Source of the DNA: Palaemon carinicauda
Taxonomy: Eukaryota > Arthropoda > Malacostraca > Decapoda > Palaemonidae
Length of the DNA: 64,000 nt
Direction of reading: 5' to 3'
NCBI RefSeq assembly: GCF_036898095.1
Contig: NC_090746.1
Coordinates: forward strand, 59,627,919-59,691,918
Shown here in pieces: positions 30,993 through 40,787 of the stretch. The position numbers and the translations under genes are program-made. The number at the start of each line of letters is the position of its first letter. The stretch's first letter is position 1. The notes beneath the pieces are model-generated. The model was not told where the DNA came from, made no database searches, and was given only the letters and a program-made list of their open reading frames with translations.

Positions 30993-33278
30993 TTGTTTAG
31001 TAGCTGCCCTACTTAGACGGATTTTCCCTGTGCTCCTTTTATCGATTTGCATCTACGTTATGTCGTTACCTTCAGCCTCACCATCTTCTGGAAAGTTGAG
31101 TACAAGGTTCCAGTATTGTTTAGTTAAGCTCTGGCCGTAAAGTAAATATTACTTTTCGAGATAATTTCTGTTTTGTGGCAGAGCTGTGCCTCTACCGGAC
31201 CCGCCATTTTATGGCGTCGTTGTTGTTATGCATGCCTTATTTAGTTAGCACAACAACGCTTCCGGCCTTATTTACTAATCGAATACATTAGTTTATTTAG
31301 TCTTCATAGCTAGGAACTTTTATATCGTGTTTCGACGCTTTTTATCGGTCATCGATTGACCTCATACCAGTCGGCTACTATAGCCCCCAGGCCAGAGCGC
31401 CTGTACATAAGTGTTCATGCATGATTTTATCAGTGATCCTAGACTAAGTTATGAAGATAGGGGCATTATTTTACAATACTTTCGACCGTGATGCAATGTT
31501 ATTTCGCCTTCAGGGACCATATAGGGGATAGGTTAGTTAGTGTCTCTTTCTAACCTAACCTACTTGTAGGACCCCTATATGCTTCCTTCATCCCCTGCCT
31601 CGGCATTCCCTCTAATTAGCCTTGATTCCCTTTCTGAGTAAAGGGATCAAGTGTCTAATGGAGTATTTATCGCCTCTCAGTCCTCCCTAAGGGAATGAAC
31701 CCCCCTTAGGGTTGCGCCCGAGAGTGAGGTTAGGCTAGCCCTACCTCTATGGCTAGGATTAGTCTATGACTATCCTGCGATAGCGATATGTCTTCTACCT
31801 TCCCTAGTTCAGGACTTTTAGCCCTGCTCTAGGTTAGGTTAGGAAGGTTGCTCTGTTCCCTGCTGAAACTGTACCCATGCACCGTTTCAGCCGATCTGCC
31901 TTATCTTAGGTTAGGGAGTGTCCTCCCTTTCCCTAGTGGCCGCTCTGGTACAGAAACCCTTCCTTGGAAGACTTCTCTCTACTCCCCTCCCCACCTATCT
32001 CTTGTATAGCCTAGCCTATGCTTAGGTTAGTCTATACCCACCTGTCCCCTGTCCTACAACTCCTCCTTAGGGTGGAGTAGTAGGGCTACCCGAGCTTCCC
32101 TGTGCAGTCCGCTCTGGTACACATACCCTTCATAGTGTCCTATGGGGTTAGTTTCTAGAGATGTTCTGCATATGGGGGGCTCCCCCTCTTTGGGTGTCCC
32201 CTAGCCCTCCCTTGGGCTACCTAGCTCCCGGTCCTCTGTGGCCCCTGCTCCTGGATGATAGAGCCTGTCTCTATCATGGGTACACCCTCTCAGGGGGGGG
32301 ATGTCTGGAGTCCATGACTGAACTTCCTACACCCCTCCCCCCCCCTGTCTCTCTCCCTATCCGGGTGCTGGTCTCTTGCCGTCTCCACCGTCGGCGATAA
32401 CCGCCTCCTACCCTGGTGACTCTCCCTACCCTTGCCGACAGCCCCGTGTGCCGGGGGACTGCCGACTGCCGCCGGCTCCTACCGGCGGCTCTCCTCCCTC
32501 CTAGCTTGTCGTCCGCTCGCCGGTCGGCCGCCGGAGTGCCGGCATCTATTGCCGGCAACCCGGTTCCGCTATACATTGTCCCAGTCACCATCCGGCATCC
32601 TCCGACTGCCGGAGCCGCCGCTCCCCTGCCGGCGTGCCGCCGTTGTACCGGCGGCCGCCACCCTGGTATTCTCTTGACTTACATACTGTCTGTCTTGATG
32701 CCAGAAACTCTGTCGGAGCGACCTCCGGCATGCTGGCGGCTTGCCGGAAACCCCCGGAGGCGTCAAGAATACTTGCACCCCCTTCTTCTAGCTATCATAT
32801 GATACTGATAGCCCTATACCGCAAACAGATGGACTGTTTCCACTATTAAGATCAATACCTTGGTACTGTTCTGTTATGGATCATGCTGTCTCTTTGCACT
32901 CTTCTATTTCCAGCATGCTGCGTGCATCTTTGCACGGCTGGTTGCCGGAAGCAGTTACCTTAAAAGGAGGCCTTCTAGCCCCTAGTTTGGGACCGAATGA
33001 TCTCGGTCCCAATCTTACCCTTGGTTTTCCACGGAATTCCATTGCCCTATGGAACTCTAAGGAATACTATCCGGTGCCTTCGGTCTCGGATTATCCAAGG
33101 ACAAAGCTTACGGTAACCAGCCGGGCGAGATGCATGGAGTATGTTCTCTTTACTATTTCAATCTCTATGCATCACACCCTTCTTTAAGTTAAAATTAATA
33201 ATTAATATTAACTTAGTTTAAGAGCCATTCTTATGACTCCCCCATACTCATTTTCTCTTTCTTCCACAGGAGGAGCAG
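30993..33278 (+). promoter_or_regulatory. DIRS B 5' leader, with a possible small intron
   Basis: Pyrimidine- and GC-rich sequence without a credible long gene. Short ORFs (for example 32416-32802 and 32876-33187) show no motif. A donor-like GTATGT at 33139 and a pyrimidine tract ending TTCTTCCACAG at 33269, nine bases before the Gag ATG, could form a 131-bp intron. Splicing would not extend Gag in frame from the 32876 ORF, so any intron is probably in the untranslated leader. Promoter elements are presumably in or near the repeat, but I cannot point to one. Confidence 0.4.
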
Positions 33279-35228
33279 ATGAAGTGTGACTTCGCCTTCT
33301 GCGCTGTGAAACGCCCGCAGTTTTACGGGCATACGGCTTGCAGGACTCACGCCCCTTGTGCCGACAAGAAAGGGGATCTGAAGTTTTGGAATCCACTGAA
33401 CTGTACGGTATGCCAGGCTCACATGACTGACGCCTTCCATAACCCTCCCTCAGCGGAGGTCAGAGACATTTCTCGTGAAAAGCTACGCAAGTGGGTGCGT
33501 GGCTTCCAGAAAAATGCCACCGGCCCTTACCTGGCCACAGAAGAATTGAGGTCCCTCTTGTTCCCTAAGGCCTCCCCTGATTCAGTGGTACCCAAAGATG
33601 TGATTCCCATTGTCCAACTTACAGTGGAACCTGATGTTGTCATGGCTCAGTCCATGCATGAGTGTCGCTTGGATTCCGGAGATGACGAGCAGATGTCGGA
33701 TGTCTCGGAAGACACCGAGAAGACGCTAATGGCTCAAGGAGCCGAAGATGACGAAGACAAGGTGGAATACGCCGAGTCGGAGCAAGAGGTCGCTCCTCCG
33801 TCTATCCCCCCTCCTACTCCTACACCGACGGAAGTGTCTATTCCGTCTACCTCCTCGACCACGGATCCCTCTTCTTCCACTCAAGAGTTGATCCGACTGA
33901 TTAGAGCCGTCATGGACGACAGGTTGAAGGAGAATCAGGAGTCCATCAGGTCCATGATAGGATCCAGAGAACCGAAGAGGATATCGGTTAAGGATCTCCC
34001 CGCTTGCTCACATGCCAACCCGTGGAGGTATGCTGAGCATATGGTGATCGCGACCGGCAGGATCTTTGTCAGTGATAAGGTCGGCACGGTCCCCTTGGAA
34101 GACGTGGAGTTCTTCCCAAACTTTGAGGCCTACCCGGACTGCTACGTCCGTCTGCGCTCTGAACCTGCCTCGAAGGAAGAGACCGAACCGAAGGAAGAGA
34201 TAGTGTTCGATCTCGCAAAGGCCCAGGCTATGCTAGCCAACACATTCAAGAGTAGGGGCTTTACCTGCTCTAAGCTTCCCGCCCTGAGCAAGAAGCACCC
34301 TACTTATGTCGCACCTGAAAGTGCGATTCTTCCATTCCTGGAAAAGGCCTTAGCTGCGTGCCTTAAAGCTGCGGAAGAAGGGAAAGCCTGCCCTGCACTG
34401 GAGGAGTGCAGACCCTTCTCCATAGTGACTCCCCCTGACGCTCGAAACTGGAAAGATGTCCAGCATACTTTCGTCGTGGGAAAGCTAGATCCTGACGTCG
34501 CCGGACGTCAGTTTAATGAAGACCTCCCTAAGCTCAACGATCACCTCCTTCGTCGGGAACAAGATACGAAGGAGAGGCTCGCAGCATCCTTATCTCATCA
34601 AGTCCAACTTGAAATCATGGCCTGTGACACCAGAGTACCAGACCACTACATGGTACTCTCCAAATCCCACCTGATGACCGTGATGAAGGACTTGTACCAC
34701 TTCATAAAGGCTCGTAGAGCCTGTCGTGAATTCGTGTTTGCAGGTGCTACCGTGAAACACGAACCCCGGAGGCTGATTTCCTCCAACATCTGGGGTAAAC
34801 ACCTCTTTCCCTCCGACCTCGTGAAGGAAATCACCGACAGAGCCGCCCCGGAGAATAGGAACCTTCTCCACAAGTGGGGCATGTCCAAGAAAAGGAAACC
34901 CTCTCAGGACGACGGACCTCAACCTAAGAGGAAATCCCAAAAGCAGAAACCCCAGCAACGTCAACAAAGACGTCAGTTTCCGGGACCCGCTACCTCCCAA
35001 GTGGTTGCCCAACCACAACAGACCTTTCAATTGGTCCCCCAACCGGTGTTGTCACAGTCACCGGTCTTCACCCCTGCTTTCGAGCAACAGTCAACTACCT
35101 TTCGTCCCAAAGGTAGAGGCTCATACAAGGGTGCAAGCAAAGACGCCTCTCGCCGTCCCTCCAGAGGCAGAGGAGGAAAGGGAGCTAGCGGCCGAGGCAG
35201 CAAGCCCTCGGGACACCAGAAGCAATGA
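33279..35228 (+). CDS. DIRS B Gag-like protein
   Basis: A 649-residue open frame from an ATG right after a possible splice acceptor. The N-terminus is Cys/His-rich (C3, C8, H18, C21, H24, C27, C42, C45, H48), likely zinc-binding. An acidic region with Pro/Thr/Ser runs follows (residues about 140-210). The C-terminus is Gln- and Arg-rich (RKSQKQKPQQRQQRRQF, then RPSRGRGGKGASGRG), suiting RNA binding. The helical centre (about 340-530) has no recognised domain. Its last 224 nt overlap the RT frame, which is +1 relative to it. It probably assembles with element RNA. I see no frame damage. Confidence 0.8.
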   Translation: MKCDFAFCAVKRPQFYGHTACRTHAPCADKKGDLKFWNPLNCTVCQAHMTDAFHNPPSAEVRDISREKLRKWVRGFQKNATGPYLATEELRSLLFPKASPDSVVPKDVIPIVQLTVEPDVVMAQSMHECRLDSGDDEQMSDVSEDTEKTLMAQGAEDDEDKVEYAESEQEVAPPSIPPPTPTPTEVSIPSTSSTTDPSSSTQELIRLIRAVMDDRLKENQESIRSMIGSREPKRISVKDLPACSHANPWRYAEHMVIATGRIFVSDKVGTVPLEDVEFFPNFEAYPDCYVRLRSEPASKEETEPKEEIVFDLAKAQAMLANTFKSRGFTCSKLPALSKKHPTYVAPESAILPFLEKALAACLKAAEEGKACPALEECRPFSIVTPPDARNWKDVQHTFVVGKLDPDVAGRQFNEDLPKLNDHLLRREQDTKERLAASLSHQVQLEIMACDTRVPDHYMVLSKSHLMTVMKDLYHFIKARRACREFVFAGATVKHEPRRLISSNIWGKHLFPSDLVKEITDRAAPENRNLLHKWGMSKKRKPSQDDGPQPKRKSQKQKPQQRQQRRQFPGPATSQVVAQPQQTFQLVPQPVLSQSPVFTPAFEQQSTTFRPKGRGSYKGASKDASRRPSRGRGGKGASGRGSKPSGHQKQ

Positions 35229-37068
35229 AGTGCTTCCGGTGGGAGGAAGACTCCGCCAATTCCAGGATCGTTGGACCTTCGATCCCTGGGCACACAGCAT
35301 CGTCAAGAAGGGTCTAGGCTGGAGTTGGACTCAACCACCCCCAACCTTCCAGCAATTCTTCCAACAATCAACCCCCCTTCTGGAAGAATATGTCCTAGAT
35401 CTCTTGAACAAGAAGGTGATAAGGAAGGTAAAGTCCACCAGGTTCCAAGGGAGACTGTTTTGTGTCCCCAAGAAAGACTCCGACAAACTCAGAGTCATTC
35501 TGGACTTATCCCCCCTCAACAAGTTCATAGCGAACGACAAGTTCAAGATGCTGACTCTTCAACAGATAAGGACCCTTCTGCCTCGAGGTTCCTACACGGT
35601 CTCCATAGACCTGGCGGATGCCTACTGGCACGTTCCAATGAACCATCACGCTTCCTCCTACCTAGGATTTCGACTCCAAAGGAAAAGCTACGCCTTCCGG
35701 GCCATGCCCTTCGGCCTCAATGTGGCCCCTCGGATCTTCACAAAGCTGGCGGACGCCATAGTACAACAGCTCCGCCTCCGAAACGTCCAGGTGATGGCCT
35801 ACCTCGACGACTGGCTAGTCTGGGCTCCATCGCCCGAAGATTGTGTAAAATCTTGCAACAAAGTCACCCAGTACCTAGAACACCTGGGATTCAAGATCAA
35901 CGAGAAGAAATCTCGCCTCTCTCCAGCTCAGAAGTTCCAGTGGTTGGGAATCCACTGGAACCTTCAGTCACACCGCCTTTCCATCCCCCAGAAGAAAAGG
36001 AAGGAAATAGCAGGGTCTGTCAAGCGACTGCTGAAATCCAAACGCATTTCAAGACGCCAGCAGGAACGAGTTCTAGGCTCTCTGCAGTTCGCCTCAGTGA
36101 CAAACCCAGTGCTTCGCGCACAGCTAAAGGATGCCGCGGGAGTCTGGAGACGTTCGGCATCCATCGCTCGAAGAGACCTCAAGAGACGGCTTCCAAACAG
36201 ACTACGACTTCTTCTAAAGCCGTGGTCAGAAGCAAAGGCCCTGAAAAGGTCCATTCCTCTCCAACACCCTCCTCCATCACTCAACATCCACACGGACGCT
36301 TCGCTGGAGGGTTGGGGAGGTCACTCCCACCAAAAACAGGCTCAAGGCACCTGGTCTCCCCTGTTCAAGACGTTCCACATAAACATCTTGGAGGCCATGG
36401 CGGTCCTTCTAACCCTAAAGAAGTTATCCCCGCCACCCTCGATCCACATCCGTCTAACCCTAGACAACTCGGTGGTAGTTCGTTGTCTCAATCGCCAAGG
36501 CTCAAGATCGCCCCAGATAAATCAGGTGCTTCTCCCAATCTTCCGTCTGGCAGAGAAGAAGAAGTGGCACTTGTCTGCAGTTCACCTACAAGGATTCCGC
36601 AACGTGACAGCGGATGCTCTATCTCGGACAAACCCGATAGAGTCGGAATGGTCTCTAGACGCAAGATCGTTCTCCTTCATCTCTCACCAAGTCCCAGAAC
36701 TTCAGATAGATCTCTTTGCAACGAGCGACAACAATCAACTTCCTCGGTATGTGGCCCCGTACGAGGACCCCAAAGCAGAAGCAGTGGATGCCATGTCACT
36801 GGATTGGAACAGATGGTCCAAGATCTACCTGTTCCCCCCCACCAACCTTCTGTTGAAAGTCCTCTCCAAACTGAGAACCTTCAAAGGGACAGCGGCCCTA
36901 GTGGCTCCCAAGTGGCCTCGGAGCAACTGGTACCCCCTGGTCCTGGAGCTGCAGCCCAAGCTGATCCCTCTCCCGGGCCCAGTTCTCTCTCAACATGTAC
37001 AGAAGTCGACTGTCTTCGCTTCATCATCGAAAATCAAGGACCTTCATCTCATGATTTTCTCTCCCTAG
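35005..37068 (+). CDS. DIRS B reverse transcriptase / RNase H
   Basis: A 687-codon open frame; the RT domain proper starts near residue 100. Motifs: RLFCVPKKDSDKLRVILDLS, SIDLADAYWHVPM with catalytic D202, AMPFGLNVAPRIF, and YLDD at 266-269. RNase H follows with D431 (HTDASLEGWGGHS), E463 (HINILEAMAV), D487 (LDNSVVVRC) and D537 (VTADALSRTN), a complete D-E-D-D set. The C-terminal tail has IDLFATSDNNQLPR and APKWPRSNWYPL, typical of DIRS polymerases. The first residues overlap Gag, so entry may be by frameshift or re-initiation. It copies element RNA into DNA. Confidence 0.92.
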   Translation: MPNHNRPFNWSPNRCCHSHRSSPLLSSNSQLPFVPKVEAHTRVQAKTPLAVPPEAEEERELAAEAASPRDTRSNEVLPVGGRLRQFQDRWTFDPWAHSIVKKGLGWSWTQPPPTFQQFFQQSTPLLEEYVLDLLNKKVIRKVKSTRFQGRLFCVPKKDSDKLRVILDLSPLNKFIANDKFKMLTLQQIRTLLPRGSYTVSIDLADAYWHVPMNHHASSYLGFRLQRKSYAFRAMPFGLNVAPRIFTKLADAIVQQLRLRNVQVMAYLDDWLVWAPSPEDCVKSCNKVTQYLEHLGFKINEKKSRLSPAQKFQWLGIHWNLQSHRLSIPQKKRKEIAGSVKRLLKSKRISRRQQERVLGSLQFASVTNPVLRAQLKDAAGVWRRSASIARRDLKRRLPNRLRLLLKPWSEAKALKRSIPLQHPPPSLNIHTDASLEGWGGHSHQKQAQGTWSPLFKTFHINILEAMAVLLTLKKLSPPPSIHIRLTLDNSVVVRCLNRQGSRSPQINQVLLPIFRLAEKKKWHLSAVHLQGFRNVTADALSRTNPIESEWSLDARSFSFISHQVPELQIDLFATSDNNQLPRYVAPYEDPKAEAVDAMSLDWNRWSKIYLFPPTNLLLKVLSKLRTFKGTAALVAPKWPRSNWYPLVLELQPKLIPLPGPVLSQHVQKSTVFASSSKIKDLHLMIFSP

Positions 37069-38039
37069 CCGCTAAGAAGAGGTTTGGGATCTCGAAGAAA
37101 AGTCTGGACTTCCTAGAGGAATACAAGACCGAATCCACAAGACGGCAATATGAATCATCCTGGAGGAAATGGGTCTCCTTCGTCAAGACAAAAAATCCTA
37201 AAGAAATCACGATTGATTTCTGCATGTCCTTCTTTATTCACCTTCATGGACAGGGATTAGCAGCCAATACGATATCAACCTGCAAATCGGCCTTGACCAG
37301 ACCAATTCTATATGCTTTCCAAATTGATCTGTCCAGCGACATCTTCAACAAACTGCCGAAAGCATGTGCTCGCCTACGCCCAGCACCCCCACCGAAACCG
37401 ATCTCCTGGTCACTAGACAAGGTGCTCCATTTCGCCTCCAACTTGGACAATGATTCCTGCCCTCTCAAGGATCTGACTCAGAAAGTTATATTTCTCTTTG
37501 CTCTCGCTTCAGGAGCTCGAGTCAGCGAAATAGTGGCTTTATCAAGAGAGGATGGACACATCCTGTTTACCGATACAGGTGAAGTTACCCTCTCCCCTGA
37601 TCCGACGTTTCTCGCCAAAAATGAATTACCCACCAAAAGATGGGGCCCTTGGAGAATATGCCCCCTGAAGGAGGATGCCTCTCTATGTCCAGTAGAGAGC
37701 CTCAAGGTCTATCTTCGCAGAACTTCAAACTTTGGTGGAGGCCAACTCTTCAAAGGAGAAACATCGGGCAGCGACCTGTCACTGAAACAATTAAGAGCGA
37801 AAATCACCTACTTCATTCGCAGAGCGGATCCTAACAGTACACCCGCTGGTCATGATCCTAGAAAAGTGGCATCATCTCTGAATTTCTTTCAGAGCATGGA
37901 CTTTGAAAGCCTTAAAAACTTCACGGGTTGGAAGTCCTCGCGAGTTTTCTTTAAACATTATGCGAAACAAGTGCACGAAGTCAAACATTTTGTGGTAGCC
38001 GCAGGTAGTGTCATGAAACCTGCACCTAACTCTGCGTAG
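35271..38039 (+). CDS. DIRS B tyrosine recombinase (long overlapping frame)
   Basis: A 922-codon open frame in the same phase as Gag; its first 599 codons overlap RT/RNase H. The recombinase itself occupies about residues 580-920. The core-binding part includes TESTRRQYESSWRKWVSF and AANTISTCKSALTRPI. The catalytic part includes R750 (ASGARVSEIVALS), H861 and R864 (GHDPRKVAS), Trp (FTGWKSSRVF) and nucleophile Y897 (FKHYAKQV). All key residues are present. Whether the Pro/Ser-rich overprinted N-terminus is translated is unknown; translation may begin downstream. It would integrate the circular DNA into a short AT-rich target. Confidence 0.9.
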   Translation: MDLRSLGTQHRQEGSRLELDSTTPNLPAILPTINPPSGRICPRSLEQEGDKEGKVHQVPRETVLCPQERLRQTQSHSGLIPPQQVHSERQVQDADSSTDKDPSASRFLHGLHRPGGCLLARSNEPSRFLLPRISTPKEKLRLPGHALRPQCGPSDLHKAGGRHSTTAPPPKRPGDGLPRRLASLGSIARRLCKILQQSHPVPRTPGIQDQREEISPLSSSEVPVVGNPLEPSVTPPFHPPEEKEGNSRVCQATAEIQTHFKTPAGTSSRLSAVRLSDKPSASRTAKGCRGSLETFGIHRSKRPQETASKQTTTSSKAVVRSKGPEKVHSSPTPSSITQHPHGRFAGGLGRSLPPKTGSRHLVSPVQDVPHKHLGGHGGPSNPKEVIPATLDPHPSNPRQLGGSSLSQSPRLKIAPDKSGASPNLPSGREEEVALVCSSPTRIPQRDSGCSISDKPDRVGMVSRRKIVLLHLSPSPRTSDRSLCNERQQSTSSVCGPVRGPQSRSSGCHVTGLEQMVQDLPVPPHQPSVESPLQTENLQRDSGPSGSQVASEQLVPPGPGAAAQADPSPGPSSLSTCTEVDCLRFIIENQGPSSHDFLSLAAKKRFGISKKSLDFLEEYKTESTRRQYESSWRKWVSFVKTKNPKEITIDFCMSFFIHLHGQGLAANTISTCKSALTRPILYAFQIDLSSDIFNKLPKACARLRPAPPPKPISWSLDKVLHFASNLDNDSCPLKDLTQKVIFLFALASGARVSEIVALSREDGHILFTDTGEVTLSPDPTFLAKNELPTKRWGPWRICPLKEDASLCPVESLKVYLRRTSNFGGGQLFKGETSGSDLSLKQLRAKITYFIRRADPNSTPAGHDPRKVASSLNFFQSMDFESLKNFTGWKSSRVFFKHYAKQVHEVKHFVVAAGSVMKPAPNSA

Positions 38040-38359
38040 AACAGTGAGTTACTTGGGACTCTAACTCTTCGGGTGCCTATGTTGACCCTCGAGCGATTCA
38101 TAGTGATGTCGAAAACACTTAGTGCTTTTATAACTGTTCTTATCCCAGGTGAAATGTCATAGTTGTCACACAAGTGCCGCATGCCTTGAGCATGACGTGT
38201 TTTTTAATCAAAGACTTGCGTTCCTCGAGAACGAGTGCCTACTAATAAACTTGAAATTCCTTTTCAGATTCAAGAGCAAGTCTTTATTACTATGTACATT
38301 ATAATTACTGTAAATGAACTTTACTTATTGCTGTAAATTATTTAATTTCTGCATTGTGA

Positions 38360-38365
38360 AATAAA
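38360..38365 (+). terminator. DIRS B polyadenylation signal
   Basis: AATAAA in an AT-rich 3' UTR about 320 nt after the YR stop, followed by a T-rich stretch; a plausible cleavage signal for the element transcript. Confidence 0.55.
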
Positions 38366-38849
38366 ATCTCTATTTTATTACCTGTGCGTCTATATCAGCT
38401 CCTACTTACTATGAAATACATGCCTGTCATAGTTTTATTATTCCCCCTTTTCCTTATGGTTATGAAGAAATTAAGATGCTAACTCTTAATTTATATTCAC
38501 TCTGATTATGTAAGGTTCCAACACGAATACTTACTTTTATTACCAGGGAGATGAACCACCACTCTCAAATACACAGTGCCCAACCACCACTGGTCTAATT
38601 TTCAGAATGTTCCTATACAAATACCAAACATTCGGCTTCATCTCCAAGTTCTTCAAGTTCTTCTATCAGGATGAATAGCCCTTCAATACCACTTTGACGT
38701 CGGCATGGCCCATGGGAACTTCCCTGCCAAGGGGGGCAGGATGCTTCTTCCCTATGGTTCCTTATTAAAGATTGCTATGCTGCTTTGTCAATGCCTTGGC
38801 ACTTACTATTAGGGGAAAATCTACCACGATACATTGATTCTCTGGTATT

Positions 38850-38944
38850 CTTCCATCAGGACGCCATGGCTTGAGCCCAAAAAACGGATTTTGAGCGAAG
38901 CGAAAAATCTATTTTTGGGTGAGATAGCCATGGCGTCCTGATGG
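38850..38944 (+). repeat. DIRS B internal complementary region
   Basis: TTCCATCAGGACGCCATGGC, TTGAGCCC and AAAAAACGGATTTTGAGC, then TTGGGTGAGATAGCCATGGC and GTCCTGATGGA. It is the complement of the left tip joined to that of the right tip through a run of six A. Its outer 20 bp are themselves inverted, so it can fold into a long hairpin. Confidence 0.9.
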
Positions 38945-39022
38945 ACCCTCCCTGCTACTTCGTCCAGTTTTAGATCCCACCCTGTTCTACTGTATCATGG
39001 TGTTGGGCAAGCAACTGGCTTC

Positions 39023-39410
39023 AGGATGAAGACGGGCGTGACGTCATTTGAGCAATGGCGCCCGTTTGTTTACGTCTCGAGTATCAGTAGTAGCCACGAG
39101 TGAGATTGGCTGTGGAACGGCTCCCAGCTATTCTCTACCCTTACACACTGAAGCATTAACTCTGTTCGGGGTGAAGATAGCTATGTGGCGCGTTTAGACA
39201 TGCGTCCCCTGTTGATTTACGATGTCTTAAAGGGAAACCTTTGAGATACTCGCTCCAGAAGTTAGAATTCTGTGATAACCTGTGGTTAAATTCTATGGGA
39301 ATATCTTAGTAGTATTATACCCAAGGAAGCTACCAAAAAGGAACCTTCCATCAGGACGCCATGGCTATCTCACCCAAAAATAGATTTTTCGCTTCGCTCA
39401 AAATCCGTTT
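39023..39410 (-). repeat. DIRS B right inverted terminal repeat
   Basis: Nearly perfect complement of 30637-30992, extended at the outer end by TAGATTTTTCGCTTCGCTCA and AAATCCGTTT, which the left end lacks but the ICR contains. Confidence 0.93.
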
Positions 39411-40173
39411 ACCGGGCTACTGTAGATAGATTACTGTGCAAAAGACGACCATCAGGAATTGCATCATGTTTCAAGATTGCTGCGTAGAACTTTGTATGAA
39501 AATGATTAATGGTCGTTGTATGAAATATGCACACTTAGTTAACCTTAAATTGTATACATATTGTACAGTAAAGAATTACAGTAAAGTTATTTGTTGTAAA
39601 TGTAGGCTAAGTGTGCAGTGGATCAAGTCGTCCTAATGAAAACAGCGAACACTTACAGTACAGTTAAGCTTTTCTGTAGTGATATTAGTATACTGTACAG
39701 TATTACAGTTATATACACCACAGCATCAGCGAGTATTATACAACAATAATAGATGGGAACAAATATACTGTGATAGAAACCAAGTAAAAACAATATTAGG
39801 CAGAACTTAGTGTGTTAATTATCCCAGCGTAGGGAATGGCAGCTAATTATTAGGATAGGTTAGGAGTTATCCCACCCTAGAGCACAAAAGTTAGGCGACT
39901 TCACGTCTATCTCTGATACCTAGCCCTCGCTAAGAATGGGGCCTAATTTTGATAAGTTTTCCCTAATACAGTGTAAACTATAATAGGCTGTGTGTAATCA
40001 AATACTATATTCACCAGAGATGCTATATTTCCTTACCCTAAAAAAAATTGGGATAATGAAGAGAGCTTTCAACCTCCTCTCTATTATCCTGCAAGGCTCT
40101 TAGCTTCAAAGCCAGAATTTCAAACTATTCATGTATAGAATTGGCATGAAAAAACCTCTTCAGATATACTTAC
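39411..40173. other. AT-rich WDR59 intron, no gene seen
   Basis: Intron between DIRS B and the exon at 40174-40298. There is a palindromic GTATACTGTACAGTA-like patch near 39690, but no gene. Contains the GTAAGT donor (40173-40168). Confidence 0.5.
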
Positions 40174-40298
40174 ACATAGGCAGCACCAAGTTCCCTAGAG
40201 AAGGGCATGAGGGATTTAACATTATAAATCATGACATTTCCAGCCTTAAAAGAACGAGTGTTTTCATCTTCATTTCTATTTCGCCTACTTTTCATTCT
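40174..40298 (-). CDS. WDR59: WDR59 internal exon (third in window)
   Basis: A 125-nt exon with a TTTCAG acceptor and a GTAAGT donor. It starts in phase 0 after the 40555-40787 exon and ends in phase 2. It reads RMKSRRNRNEDEN, then KAGNVMIYNVKSL and MPFSRELGAAYV. This follows the family pattern of a basic K-S-R-R run, a G-x-V-x-I-x-(D/N) strand and a L-M/L-P-x-x-x-x-L-G helix ahead of the V-G-R-K-D-L-V-Q segment. It is separated from the previous exon by only 256 bp, the one short intron in the window. Confidence 0.88.
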
Positions 40299-40554
40299 CT
40301 GAAATAAATTTAAAAGATTAAAAATTATAATAAACTTATAATAGTCTTTTGTCAGATTTTTGAGTATACTCAAATCAAACAATAATTTGAAAAATAAGCT
40401 ATTTATGATATTTTCAGCATAAATACAGCAAGTTTTCAATTATAGTTTTTTGAAAAAAATTTAAAATCTTTTCTTCTAAATAGCTGTAATTGTAGTAGTA
40501 CAATTAAACCATAAACATCAGAAAAATTAATACATGATAAAAAAAAAGTATTAC

Positions 40555-40787
40555 CGTATCTTGGTAATAATAGTTGGAAATTGAAATATTCTGCTCGCCT
40601 GATGGACTATGACCAACGCCAGGGAACATATAATTGTATTTGGGAGAAGTGGGAACTGTAGTTGACATCTGTGGCAGGAAATTTGTGATATATGCCCCTA
40701 AAGCCGACAAAGAACGAGGAGTAGAAGGCTCAGTTCGATTAGCACCCTTCTTCATAAAAGTTGGTCGAGCAAAGCACACCAAGATTC
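40555..40787 (-). CDS. WDR59: WDR59 internal exon (second in window)
   Basis: A 233-nt exon between a TCTTCAG acceptor and a GTAATA donor. It completes the Gly codon started in the 56515-56629 exon and ends in phase 0. It reads ILVCFARPTFM, EPSTPRSLSALGAYITNF and ISISNYYYQDT. The T-P-R-S-L-S-A-L motif and the S-I-S-x-(F/Y)-Y-Y motif are, as I know the family, conserved in WDR59 after the RWD domain. The Ser/Pro-rich character suggests a flexible linker. The reading continues directly into RMKSRR of the next exon. Confidence 0.9.

Larger units (their letters stand above)
30637..39410 (+). mobile_element. DIRS element B (apparently intact)
   Basis: An 8.8-kb plus-strand element. Inverted repeats of about 350 bp (30637-30992 and 39023-39410) differ at only about three positions by eye. 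An ICR lies at 38850-38944. It has three full-length open frames: Gag 33279-35228, RT/RNase H 35005-37068 and YR 35271-38039. Ends TTTTTGGGCTCAAGCC and CAAAATCCGTTT abut intron directly, without a long target duplication. It is a different lineage from the other six: the tips, Gag and spacing all differ. It is antisense to WDR59. A 2.3-kb leader precedes Gag. Confidence 0.94.

Noticed and set aside
31500..31930. TTAGG-like words (AGGTTAGGTTAGG, CTAACCTAACC) as interstitial telomere repeat
   Set aside because: Only two or three imperfect units at a time, scattered in the leader of DIRS B; no array.
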